Positions 47,646 through 59,248 of a stretch of 64,000 bases of DNA are shown here, piece by piece; position 1 is the first letter of the stretch, and each line of letters opens with the position of its first letter. This DNA comes from Beroe ovata (lineage: Eukaryota > Ctenophora > Nuda > Beroida > Beroidae). A program made the translations under genes and the position numbers. The DNA is taken from the NCBI GenBank assembly GCA_946803715.1, contig CAMPET010000151.1, positions 78,126 through 142,125 on the forward strand. The letters are read 5' to 3'. The notes below the pieces were generated by a model. The model did not search any database. It was not told the origin of the DNA and saw only the letters and a program-made list of their open reading frames with translations.

Positions 47646-50600
47646 ATGTCAAGTGAGCATTTTTATAATCAATTCCAAGTATAAGAACTATTTCATCTAC
47701 GAACATAATATCATTTACAAACACGAACTCACACACTACACTATCAACATTCCCTAATCCCTATTGCATATATTTCAAATCATTTGGCTAAGACAATTCT
47801 CGTCCTAGGTACGTATTGGCGGAAGTTTCTTGTAGATGCCGGAATTCCAGTCCGTGCCGCAGAGAGCTACTCTTCCTCTTTTGTTGACAATCGAATCACG
47901 GAGGATATGGTATCAGATCTGAGTAAGGTAGAGATTCAATCTGTTTTCAAGATAAACCCTCACTTTCTTTTTTTGCACTTTTGTGGCGCTTTGATGCCAC
48001 ATCTTGTCGCAGGCCCGCCATGAATTGGGGTTATAACATGTTCTCGTGCTTATTATCTTGGTGCCTATTTCAATCGATAAAGCTTTCTTCTGCTTAAAAT
48101 ATTTCTCATTGGCTCATTATGTCCCCCTCAGGTAATACTCAACGACCTTGGCATCACAATTATCGGTGACGTCATCATGATACTGAAACACGCCATAGCT
48201 GTTACAAGCAAGGTAAATGCTGAGAAGATGGTTCACGGCAAGGAGCGTGGTGCAAAGAAGCAAAAGTCAGATAAGAGAACTGTCTCTGAGGCTAAGAAGT
48301 CAACGGAGAGTAAGAAGTCTGCTGAAGTTATTAAGGGAGGAGGGGCAGAGAAAACTGAGAAGAAAAAACGAACTGAGCCCAGTGAGTATGAAGCTGAAAT
48401 TTAATAACTGTTACAGTGTCTCCCACTGTTTCAGTTTTCTGTTTATGAAAATTTTCCATTTCAGAGCCCTCCCTTCAACAACAACCCAAGACAAAAAGTG
48501 GAGTCACCACATCAATTCGCAAGAAAACGCCAGTGACTAAGCCATCAGAAAAAAAGCCGCTGGTAGCAAAACCCACTGTGACGAAAGTAAGACCCAAGAA
48601 GCCGTCTGTAACACGGCCAGAAGAAACGAAGCCAATTGTGACGAAGCAAACGGTCGCCAAGGCAGCTGGGAGCAAGAGAGTACCACTGAAAACTGATGCT
48701 CCGCCGTCGGAAAAGCCATCAGAGGTTTGATTATAATCTCTTGCTTATGACTCGTGTTACCGTGGTAACATGGCAAAGTTATAATTCGTTTCCCACATGT
48801 ATTAGGATCACAAGAGAGTCAAGTTGTCGAGTCAATCCGCCCCAAAACACGCATCACTAAAGTTGAAGGAGGATAGGACCCCGAGAGATACGGCCCACAA
48901 ACCTGCAACTTCAGCCAGACCTCCCCTTCTGAAAACCCCTCATCGGACTACATCTGAATCTGAGGTATAGAACGGTGGACTTAGTAAAAGACGTCATGAT
49001 TTAAAGTGGGTTGCAAGATGGTAATGTCTTGATCTCAGGCTGAACGAGCTAGTGAATCAGATGAGGAGTTTGATGAGAGATCACCCGTAATGAGACGTGT
49101 GTTTGGCGGTAAAGCCGAACTCTACTCCCCTCCCGGCTCCCCACCCGACTCACCACCCTATCACCACACTGCGACCCGGCAAGTTGTCAGCACTTCTCAC
49201 GCGACGTCACAGCGGTGCGTGACCGCTCACGCACCTGACTCGACCACCGTGATGCGACACTCTCCGGTTATTGTGCGGAAAGTATCGGAGGAAGACAGAC
49301 CGGATCATGGTCCGGTTATCACGCGTGTTGTGCCAGAGAGGTCGCACTATGTCAGATGTGTGTCACCAGATTCTACCACTTTTGATCTTGATAGTGCTCA
49401 CAAAAAGTAAGTGGGACTGTGGTCACGTGATTTGAGCAGCCAATGAGATGCCTGGATATATGTGTGTTATCCAATCACTATTCAGGAAACAGACTACTAC
49501 CATAATCCTAAACACCAAGGGAAAGTGCAGCGTTAGACCGGTTTCCCCTCCCGCAGACATACAACAGGTTTATATTGTTCGTCAATAAGTATATTTGAAT
49601 GACGATGTTATACGATCGATCATCGACTACATATCAAAGTCGTTGTAATGATGAGAATTGGCAGTGGTTTCAGCGAGTTGTGGCGAATGGGTGTCCATTG
49701 TTGCATACGTATTGGTGTTAACGAATGCCTAAGTTACAGTATTATGAAAAGGTGTCAGCAATTGACCTTTCTCTCTGTCTTTCAGGACACTCGCAAGAGG
49801 AGGATAATGTCGCGGTCTGACGGGAAAAGCGCGTTGACACGCGTCGTGCAACGTCACCTGGCCTCGTCACCGCGACATTCACCTAGTCGCGGGAGGAGGG
49901 AGTTAGATAGTATGGTAACTAAGAGTCACAACTCCTTCAGAAGGTCAGTATATTTATTATTTGTATTTTCACTGACTGCACACGTGTTTTCGTATATATC
50001 TCTCAGATCACATACTCCAACATTGTAATTGTGTCATTTCAGTGATGTTGAGCTACGTGAACTTCAGAATACAAACAAGTTTAGGAGTGAAGACGACAAA
50101 TTTGACCTCGTATCAGAACAGGTTGCTCATTTTGCTGCCCATTTTTGTCTTAGAAGATATGGAAATCCTGCTTCAAAACAGATTGAAAGTGACGAAATTT
50201 CAAATACAAGTACCGAAACATCTTTTAACACTAGCAGACATCGTCTTTTTATTGGGTGCATTCGCGCACGCACGCGCGTACATATCATTTTTGTGTGGAA
50301 ATCAAGCTGGGCAGACTTCTTGAACGTTGATTACCATTTTGGTGGCACTGAGCCATCAACCCGAAAGCAGTTTCGACACGTAACTCATCATGTGGCTGGT
50401 ACATTGAATGCTGGTGGTGACAAGCATTGTGTGTTTCAGAGGTTTGATCAATTGAAGGGAACGGTTAAGAGAAACTCAACAGATGGTAGGTGTTCTAGAG
50501 TAGTGTGTACTTCGATTTCATTTTCCAAGTTTTGTCCATGTCAAAAACCCGTTTTTCAGCGAGTTCCAGAGACCTTCTTCCTGGGCGTCTGTGGACATCC

Positions 50601-50973
50601 GCATTTTCCCCAGCTGCCGTATCTAAACCTGTCGGCCGATCTAGGAGTGCTCCCTACATGGGCACGACGCCGCGCGGTGACAGGGGAGGGGGGCTGGCCT
50701 CGAGGGTGCTGCGAGACGGCAGGTGAGTGGAGCTACGGACAAATGTTCATCGTGGCAGATGGATTGGAAGTTTCACTATATGAGAATCATTTGATGTGGT
50801 ATTTCATTTCTCATAATCACCCCGCACACAGGTTGTCCCAGAAGATGGTAATTTCCCGGACACAGAAGCGGAAATCAGAGGGATCTCACGGCACTGAGAG
50901 AAAATCGGATGGGATCTTCAATTCTCTGAGCACTTCCGAATCTTCCGTGTTTTCTAGACTGGGCCAACTATGA
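47646..50973 (+). CDS. C19orf47-like SAM-domain nuclear protein
   Basis: Orthologue of the uncharacterised human C19orf47, 610 residues. Twelve exons: 47646-47652 (a seven-base coding exon, ATGTCAA), 47809-47927, 48132-48381, 48465-48724, 48806-48964, 49039-49406, 49486-49567, 49786-49943, 50043-50121, 50440-50485, 50560-50722 and 50832-50973; all phases agree. The SAM domain is at the N-terminus (WRKFLVDAGIPVRAAESYSS, FVDNRITEDMVSDLSK, LNDLGITIIGDVIMILKHA). The middle is Lys/Pro/Thr-rich with TKPSEKKPLVAKPTVTKVRP-type repeats and then basic, Ser-rich. The family-typical C-terminus is SVFSRLGQL (human SVFKRLG). The seven-base first exon is an inference from phase and the good GTGAGC donor. 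The 318-bp intron 50122-50439 is a multiple of three and has no stop in frame. Confidence 0.82.
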
Positions 50974-51972
50974 ATATGTACATATGATTTGGAATTTCAG
51001 GGTCACTTTTTTCATAGCCTTTAATCTGTGTTTTATTGGACTTCCGATTTTGAACCGAATCACTTTTCTGTCGGTTCTTTTACCCACAAATTTTATTCGC
51101 CGATGTGAAGACACTGGGTTTGATGTAACGCCGTTTTTCAAGATAAACGTTTATTAACCTGTGGACTGCTGTATGAATTGTAATGGAATCAGAATGGGTT
51201 CTGTCACTTATATCGTATCTGTATTTTGGTTTTCGACAGATTCTCGTGATTCCTTTTCATCATTCGCGTTCTGTAAAAAGTAAAACAACCGTTTAAAAGC
51301 TAAAACAATTAGGTCTGGTCATAATCACTAAAAATCGGTCTTAAATATAGGAAGTTAAAAGTTCAGAACTTTTCTCATATCTGTCACAGACTCAATAATG
51401 AAGTCAGGCCATCTATCTCGAAGAAATCAAATCTCGTCCAAGATTATCTATGGATAACTGAGGGGTGTCCACTGTCCAATACGGGGGCTGTCCGCAGCGA
51501 ATAGGATCGACCAAGGGCGGAATTGTTCAATGGATTATACAAGGAAAAGGGCGGGTGTGCTAAATATCTGGCGGGAGACATTCTTTATGGACAGCCCCAA
51601 CACCCAAGGGCTTGACGCGTATGCCGTATGGTGATGTGATAAAAAGCCAGTAAGCTGGAACATCAAATACCTATATTTGGCAGTCTGTCCATGAAATCAA
51701 AATCATCGATTATGAATCATCATCAATCAATATGACACATCAATTTCTCATCCTCATCGATGGGCAGCACTCTAAGGTTTCATCAAATTAGTAAATTCGA
51801 TTGATGCTCTGATATGACTGTGGTCTGTGGGAATATGAAAACTCGTATTTAAAAAACCCAGTGATTATTTTCCATACAAAACCGTTCAATAAATTAGGCA
51901 CTATAATAAATATGAGCGGCATATAATAAATTAGTATAAAGAAACGCCCCTTACATATCAACTAAAATGCAA
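50974..51972. other. Convergent intergenic region
   Basis: AT-rich 1-kb stretch between two genes that end towards each other. A short minus-strand frame preceded by an acceptor near 51272 could be an alternative last exon but is unsupported. Confidence 0.5.
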
Positions 51973-54900
51973 CTAAAACAAAGAAGTTGCCCTCGACTCT
52001 TTCAAACGTGTTGATTTTGTGAATTCGTCTGATTGCTTTGATACGGCGTTACCTGAAACATAATGTCCTGTGAGAGTTGATATAAAATTGGCCCATTATT
52101 TATGTCCAGACAGACATGGGTTTGGTTTGTGACGGGTCAGGCCACGTGTGTACAGGTGTACATACATTGGGCAGTGACGCCGCGCGATGCGCACGTTAAG
52201 CCGCGCACTCAATATGAAAAACGCTCTTGTTCCGGAATTCTGTCGATGCGCGCTACGCGAACAAACAAAAACCGCGAAAAAGAATGCGCGAAATGGCACA
52301 TTAACTGTAACCCGGACCTGAAGCAGCCTTGAAGTTGCAGATATCGACATCATTGCTCTTGTATGACAGGCTCATTTGGGGAACCTTGGTGACTTCCTGT
52401 CTGTGTGGGAACACTACTTCACCTTTCTTCAACTGAAAAGTGGTCGATGAGAAATTGTTGCTCAAACAACTGTTTCTTTAGCAACGCAGTGTCACCTGTG
52501 CTCCGTCCCTAGAGAGTTTCAAGGCAAAACTGACGTTTCATATCATGGAAAACTATCCAGATCAACCTCCAGTACCAGGGAATACATCCCCTAACTCTCT
52601 ACTGGACTGGAGCACAGGTGGTTTACGAGTGACGGTCTAGTTGGATATCCAGCACGAACCTACAAGAGGTGACAAGATGTGGTAACGAGCTGCAAACATT
52701 TGCAATACCTGCTTGATGAACTTGTAGGGTCGCTTAACAGCACACTTCTTGATGTTCTCCAGTTTATCCAGGTCCTTGAGGACTGAAATCCTCTGAGCTT
52801 CCAGAGCGATATACGTGTTAAGCATCAGCTGGTATCTGAAACAGGGATCCAATCAGATAAGAACTTCAGTATTGGAATTGACAAACACAATCATATCGGT
52901 GTAATATATTTGCCGGAGTTACGTACGATTCCGATATTTTGAGAATAGCAGGGTCACTTTCAAAGAGAGGTTTCTCCACGCTGCAATAAAGGTGATGTTG
53001 ATAAAACAGGTCGGTGATGTGTTGCTTTGTACTCGGTTGCTTCCTTCGACACACTGGCATGCTTTGCCTGAATCAAGAGTATGAAGTGATATGATGATTG
53101 TTACAAATTCTGTATTCATGCCGTTTAATGTCAGATTGCTCGACATTGTCAACAAATAAGTGATAGTCAGTTCGTTCATGTCAACTAACGCTTTCTTGTT
53201 GGATGGCGGAAGCTCAATTTTTGCCTTCGGAACTGGATAGCAGAGTTGCTTCCTCGAACTAGCGGACACAGGCCTGCGGGTATCTCACGTTACCGTTGTC
53301 ATTCAAATGACTGTTTGGCATTCGGGACGATAACATTGCTATTGACTCAACAGAAGTTAATACTTATAGTCAGGGATATGCAAGGATACTATCAAATATC
53401 GACTGAGTGTACCGTTTCCCAGAAGAGCTCCTAGAGGGAGAGGAGTAGGGGAGCAGGGCTCCCTCCTGATTGTTAACTTTGTCAGGGACTTTAGGTGAGT
53501 TAGAGTTAGCGTTGAGTTTCATCTTCTGATTCATGACCATCTGACTCTTTGTTCCAGGGTTGTCTTCCACCTTGATACACTGAAATCGGAATGACTGGTA
53601 TAGTCTCCACTTTAGCACCCGTCATATATATCTAGATTCCCTGCAGTATCAGAGAGAGAGAGAGGCGTCACTGACTGCAGGGTAATTGCTAGAGTGTACC
53701 GTTGTTGTCTTGTTGCTGTTGCTGCTGTGATTGTTGTTCTGGTTGTAGTTGAGATACTTGGAAGCAACCTCGTACGGTGGTGTTGACGAGTTGCTGCTAC
53801 AGCTCTTTAACTCCTCCTCGTCTAATGCCGGTCTGTCGCACGGCCCGTATCGCACTCCGAACATACGGGGACCTCGTTTCATAGACCCGATAACGGTCCC
53901 TTGCTTCACCTTGTTCACTGCTTCCTTCCTGCGTGAATGTGTGATTGGATGTGTGAACAGACGTGTGATTGGATGTGTGATTGAGGAATATCTGAGAAAT
54001 ATTACCTTGCAACAAGGAGAAATTATCTGACATGAACCATCAGACGCGATAATTGATAATCACAACAACAAACATAGGACGAACTAAGGTAGTTATTGAG
54101 TAGCTTTGTTAATGAGAAGCAGCTATATATGGCATTGACTTTGTATGAATAGTAGAAATTTCAAGCATCATTATCAAATTACACCATGTTTGAATATATA
54201 CCACATTAATATCATAGTGGACAGTTCACGAGCATAGCTGATCGGATGCCCAAGAGTGATATCGAGTAACAATGTGTTATGTGGCATCGAGTAACAATGT
54301 GGCATGGACTGGCGTTATGTGGTACCTTATGTGTCATTCTATTCAGATACCAATTATGGTTATTTCGTTCTTACAGCACTGACTATACTGCCGCAAGATA
54401 TATTGGGTCGGATAGTCCTTTGTGAAAAACGATAGAGAACTATGAACTTTAGACGGATAAGTTGAGGGGCAAACAGACAGACAGATGGAAAAATTAGCAT
54501 ACAGAAGACAGACAAATCGACAGACACAATGACATACTTTTCCACATCAATTATTTCTTTCTCTCTGTTCTGAATCATGGCTTCCTCCTTTTCCTTGTAC
54601 TGCTGTAGAGCACCCTTTACTGGCATGAGCTTCCCGCATTTTTTCTTATTTTCCTTGTCCTGATTCTCCGTAGTTCTTCGCTCCACCTAAACCAATACAT
54701 TCGATAATCCAGTTCGATCCCATCCGAAAACACAACTTGCACAAAAGTTGAAAAACGCTCACCGGCAGTACTTTGCATATTTTGCTCCTCTGCGGCGAGT
54801 TTGGTACAGATATAACCTTGCGTTTCGGAACCCCCTCCCCTCCCGACTGATGAGCAGGTCTCTTTCTTCCCGGTGAAATGGACAGCGTGCGGGTTCGCTG

Positions 54901-56389
54901 TTTGTGAGGGTATGTCCGGCTATGTCTACTCGGAAGTATGGTGATCTCAATGGGCTTCTGATCTGAGGACGAGGCAGGGGCATCCGTGTCAATGATAGGG
55001 GTGTCAGGAGCGATTCCCTTGACACCACTTTGTTCGGATGGATATTTCGGCCGGTCTGGAGTTCCTTGTATCTTGAGATCGGTGTTCCCGGGGTATTTAC
55101 TCGTAGAAGGACGGGCAGGACTGAAGGAAGAGTGAGCCGGGCTTGGGTCAGTCTCGCTACTCAGGGAAGAGTATGCAGGACTAGGAGGTATCAGATTGTG
55201 TGCCTGAAATGAGGTGAGTTAGAGATTTAGAACGCGATTGATCAGAGACCAATGCGTTATTTAAAAACGCTAGTTTAGACTGGACTTGTTTTCAAGTTGT
55301 TCTTAACCAGTGACTTTTCTCATCTCAATTTCAGTCTGAATCACAAACCGTAGTATGATAAGTAGAGAACAGTGTAATCGGACAAGAAGCACATGAAAAA
55401 AACAATAAATTCTGGCTTGAATATCACTTGCCGGGCGTATGGAAGCGAGTGAATTGATTTATCTTATGAGGTAACCAACTGATATTCAATACCATTTAGA
55501 GAGGAAGTTTAAAACGTAAAGTGATACGATTAACCCGAACCCTCTGGCTTACGAAAATCATGTGATTATACCATGTTCAAACCATGTGCGTTGTGCATGG
55601 AATGGAATGAAGGATTTACAGTGATATCATTGTGCAAGCATTTCCAAGCTCTTGACATGGTTTTATCATTACATAACATCAGTCTATCATTTCAATACAT
55701 ACTGAACTTGAACAGACTAATGGAGCATAATATTGGAGCATATGATTCTAGAAACTGCAACCAATCATGATCTTAATCAAGTTTACCATACCTGTTTGCT
55801 CTCTTCAAGAGTTACAAAGTCGTTGGAAGGAAGGTTGAGGAATTCTTCTACATTGAGAGCTCCACAGTCATCCACAGCAGCATCACTGGGGCTGGAACCA
55901 ACACTTCCAGGTCCCCCACCCAGACACACACTGTTAGACATGCGCAGCTTCAATTTGAACCCTGACTCTTGATCACTCTAAAAACAAAATTTATTGATGT
56001 TTTTGAGAATACTCATGAAAAAATATAATTTGATTTCCACAGGGATGGATAAAGAATCATGGCTTACTTTTATCTCAGTGTCTGGGACCACCTCATATTC
56101 CTGATCAGCTTGATTGTAGAAAGGTGTATCATCTTCATCATTTGTAAGAGGGAATCCATTTGTGAAGTCCAGGTTGTCATATTGACTGAAATGACACATA
56201 GTTAACTCTCAAATCATCTTCTAAAAGAACGAAAATTGATAATTCCTTTGATTAAGTTACTTACTTTAGGATAGATGCATCCTCAAAGAAAGCATCATGT
56301 AGAGAGTGTGAAGAATTCAGATCATCAGAAAAGAATTCCAGCACCTCTGATTGAGGTAGCAAGTATGTCATAATAACATCATTGTCAAC
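51973..56389 (-). CDS. Unrecognised large protein, probably nuclear (5' end incomplete)
   Basis: I do not recognise the family. Twelve exons join in phase: 56265-56389, 56068-56185, 55792-55977, 54763-55203, 54538-54686, 53700-53928, 53413-53579, 53190-53273, 52927-53067, 52709-52835, 52318-52432 and 51973-52052, giving 653 residues. At least one upstream exon with the ATG is missing. The N-terminus is acidic (LNSSHSLHDAFFEDASI, LTNDEDDTPFYNQADQ, LNVEEFLNLPSNDFVTLEE) like an activation region. The middle is Ser/Pro-rich with basic patches (SPGRKRPAHQ, PKRKVISVP), followed by a charged coiled-coil (GALQQYKEKEEAMIQNREKE). The conserved-looking C-terminal module contains TYIALEAQRISVLKDLDKLE and GEVVFPHRQEVTKVPQM, a helix-helix-Pro pattern vaguely reminiscent of ZZZ3-type chromatin proteins, without a ZZ finger. 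A transcription or chromatin role is inferred only from composition. Confidence 0.7.
52493..52620. repeat. Imperfect inverted repeat / hairpin in an intron
   Basis: CACCTGTGCTCC at 52493 pairs exactly with GGAGCACAGGTG at 52609-52620, and the pairing continues with a small bulge into TAGAGAGTT / AACTCTCTA. The roughly 75-bp loop carries no recognised signal. It lies in the intron between the exons 52318-52432 and 52709-52835. Confidence 0.6.
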
Positions 56390-57049
56390 CTGAAGGATCA
56401 TTTCAGTGACAATGATTATATTTACTTGTTATATCNTATGCTTAGTACCAATTCTGGTTTGAAATTTGTCTCACTGGTAGTACATATTTGTTAAATCAAT
56501 CCTAGTAAGTTTAGTGTGTTAATAATTGTACTTGTATATTCAAGCTTGCATGGGCTTGCACTGCCAAAGCTTTTGTTACTTATTTCATCTCTTGACACAG
56601 CTTTGCATTGATATATTTATTGATGTGGGACTTTAATACAAAAGTTTAATTTATTATTGTGAACACAGAGTTGCTATTTAAGTACAGATGAGTGTAAGAA
56701 TGAGCATCGACGAAATGTTACAAAGGTAACACACTAATGAAATGACAGTGTCAAGAGTATCAAAACATACGCAAGGATTTTGAAAACCGTGTACCAACTA
56801 TACAAAAATCAAAATTTTTCATCAATCTTGATCCATGTCAGCAATTGATTGCGCACGCATGTATATTGTGTGAGCATATTTGGGCCACAGGGATCTCAAT
56901 AATTAATTCAACTGCCATAGACTTTTGTCAGATTTTATCTGGCCTCTAGAAACAGAGGTCAGATAAAATTTGACAAATACATGCTTATAATTGTGATCAA
57001 TTACTAACAATTTAATGTCGGTAGTTGTAGCACTAGCTGTTATTTTTGT

Positions 57050-57480
57050 TGATCAATGATAGCATGCCCCGCCTCATAAAAAATTTCGTCTCGCGCGGCG
57101 CGGCGCAAACTTATTCTCAGATGTCAGACATGCAAACAGCGCGCTCGGCGCAAACTAATTAATTTCGCGGCTTACATCAGCGGCGTGGCGCGGTTCAGTT
57201 GTTTCGGCCTTCGATGAAGGCGCGCGCGCCGCGCGCAAGAAACAGTGGACAGATAACATCTGCATCCTACAAGTCAATCAATGATAGACCTTGTCGGGAG
57301 TTTCGTTTTGCGCGCGCGGCGAGAACTTATTTTCAGACAGACGCTTCGCAGCTAACATCAGTGGTTTGGCATCTGCATTGCTAGGCATCACTTTTGTCGA
57401 TCGATGATATTAGACCCTGTCGAGAATTTCGTTTTGTGCGCGCGCGGCGCAAACTTATTCTCAATCGCCAGACAAAATCA
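57050..57480. repeat. Three direct copies of a GC-rich dispersed repeat
   Basis: Copies at about 57050-57120, 57271-57335 and 57393-57463 share the order: GATCAATGATA-like start, CCTGTCGAGAATTTCGTTT-like core, CGCGCGCGGCG run, then AACTTATTCTCAG. A diverged copy with the same start and core lies at 20645-20690, with GC runs following. Confidence 0.75.
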
Positions 57481-57587
57481 CTCTAGCATTGCATCGCTTG
57501 ACAAATTTATGGCCGAAATACTTGCCGGATGTTATCTGTCCACTGTTTCTTGCGCGCGGCGCGCGCACCTTCATCGAAGGCCGAAAC
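57201..57587. mobile_element. MITE-like element with 60-bp terminal inverted repeats
   Basis: The left arm 57201-57260 and right arm 57528-57587 are reverse complements with 59 of 60 bases identical (a single C/T difference). Both contain TTCGGCCTTCGATGAAGG and CAGTGGACAGATAACATC. The 267-bp interior holds two of the GC-rich direct repeats and no coding frame for a transposase. This is the structure of a non-autonomous foldback or miniature inverted-repeat element. Target-site duplications are not obvious. Confidence 0.6.
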
Positions 57588-57908
57588 ATGATACATGAAT
57601 GACAGCAGTAACGCATCGAAGCGCAAGATCTTTTCATACATCTTGAATTCACTCACTTTCTGATTCATATGGCTTCATGAGTAAATATTAAAAGATTTAC
57701 ACAAATAAAACACAGTTATTGGGTTGACTTTACTTTAATTTTCATGGTTGAGACCAACTGTCAGAAGACTTTTCACTATAAAAGATTTATAGTAAAGTAG
57801 CTGGTTAATATTTTATAAAAGTGAGTCACTATCACATTTCTATCATGCAGCTCTAAGAAACATTGGAAGTTGGGTAACATTGGAAGTTGATTATAACTTA
57901 TTTTTTAT

Positions 57909-59167
57909 TTAAGTTTCATATTGTATCATACAAGCAATATATTTCCATCCCCCCTGATTAATTCTGTCAAAAAACTCTTCAGAAGTGTTAGTGAACATAC
58001 TAACAAAAGTTCTTTGACATGATTCATCATCAAGTGAGTCAAATTCAGTGCTATCAGTTGTTAGTGGAAGCTGCCTGTATCTCCAAGTGTCTGTCCATCC
58101 CCACCAGTGTACTACAGAACCAGGATGAAAGTGTCTTACAGAAACTTTATTGCATGGAGGGTAGTTAATCTTAATATCTCTAGTGTAAAGAGGGATGGCA
58201 CCTTCCTTTGTTTCAAACTGAAGCTTCACTGCATGATTGCGGATGAAGGTGCAGTTCTTCATTCCACAACCTGTAGGGTTTGTATGAATCTAGAATATGT
58301 TTGTTATTGAATTAAGCCTAAGACCTGCAAACAAATATTAATAAGTACCTATAAGGTGCCAATTTCAGCTCTAAAAATGTTCATTTGAGCAGATAATTCT
58401 CATACCTTTCCATTCATACCAAGAAACTCTTTTATTCTTCAACTCTATTGGATTGCAAGAGAAAGTGTAGGATATGAATTTCCTGTTTCCCGATGCAATT
58501 TCTACATGGTATTTCAAGTTGTCAGTGAGATGGTTCCTCAAATCCCATATGTATCTGAAGTAAAGGAGTTATTGTGAAGCTGCATGTAAAGCTTTGATCA
58601 TCTTGGAATGCAACTTGCACAATCAATTGTCTAAACCTGTCACAGAGGGCACTAAAAGGTATTGTTTTCCAAATAATGCTCACTGTTGTTTGGTCTGGCC
58701 TGTAGTATTCTATCCAAGCAATACAAATCTCAGCATATTGTACCTTGAAATAAACTTTAATTCTCAGGAGAATACCAATTGGTTTGCATTGAACATATAG
58801 CACATTGTTTATCTTCCCCAATGAACTAACATGAGTGAGGTGACTATTGTCTTGTAAAGAAATTATGCTTTGCAAATCGAGATTCTCCCATCCTTTATTT
58901 GCAATGAAATCCATGATATCGAATCTGAAAGAAAAAAGGGTGTTGGGTCAATCAATGGAATTATTTGCATAGCTGGCACAATGTTTAGATTGCATTGATC
59001 AGGACAGGGCCAGGACATGGGTCATCCACATACTTCTTGATTGGTTCATGTGGTATGAGACAGATTCCCTCATTGTCAAAACATTTCAATGCCATCTCGG
59101 GTGCTGATTTTGTTGATTTAGTCGAGCCTTTCCTTCTCTGTTTCCCCGTGTATCTTCTAAGACTCAT
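57909..59167 (-). CDS. Orphan four-exon protein
   Basis: I do not recognise it. Exons 59034-59167, 58637-58924, 58406-58554 and 57909-58270 join in phase to give 310 residues with a clean ATG and stop. It starts with a basic, Ser/Thr/Lys-rich N-terminus (RRYTGKQRRKGSTKSTKS). The rest is a globular beta-rich region with many aromatic residues (YAEICIAWIEYYRPDQTT, RYIWDLRNHLTDNLKYHVEI, VVHWWGWTDTWRYRQLPL), ending in WKYIACMIQYET. There is no signal peptide or membrane segment. It is divergent from, and only 81 bp away from, another orphan start at 59249. TTGTTCAG ends two bases before the ATG. Confidence 0.65.
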
Positions 59168-59248
59168 TTCTGAACAATGCTATAATAGTAAGTTAAACAA
59201 CAGTTGGACGCTTATGTACACGGATAGGTTATAATATGCTGATAAGAA
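59168..59248. promoter_or_regulatory. Probable bidirectional promoter / 5' leaders
   Basis: The two start codons of divergently read orphans are 81 bp apart, so any core promoter or leader must be shared or overlap here. I see no TATA box that would clearly serve one side. Confidence 0.4.

Larger units (their letters stand above)
56390..57908. other. Non-coding region with GC-rich repeat cluster
   Basis: Upstream flank or first intron of the unrecognised nuclear-type gene and 3' flank of the next orphan. The 5' coding exon of the former should lie here but I could not identify it. The central part is occupied by the GC-rich repeats described separately. Confidence 0.5.

Noticed and set aside
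50029-50973. A 945-base open frame that looks like a single-exon gene
   Set aside because: Its ends coincide with C19orf47-like exons and good splice sites, and the C-terminus SVFSRLGQL belongs to that family. The frame is open only because an intron is 3n and stop-free.
51210-51275. Minus-strand acceptor followed by a short frame (NANDEKESRESVEN)
   Set aside because: A phase-correct last exon at 51973-52052 already closes the upstream gene. This one would join out of phase.
57199-57652. Two similar Arg/Ala-rich frames on opposite strands
   Set aside because: They are translations of the two arms of the inverted repeat, not paralogous genes.
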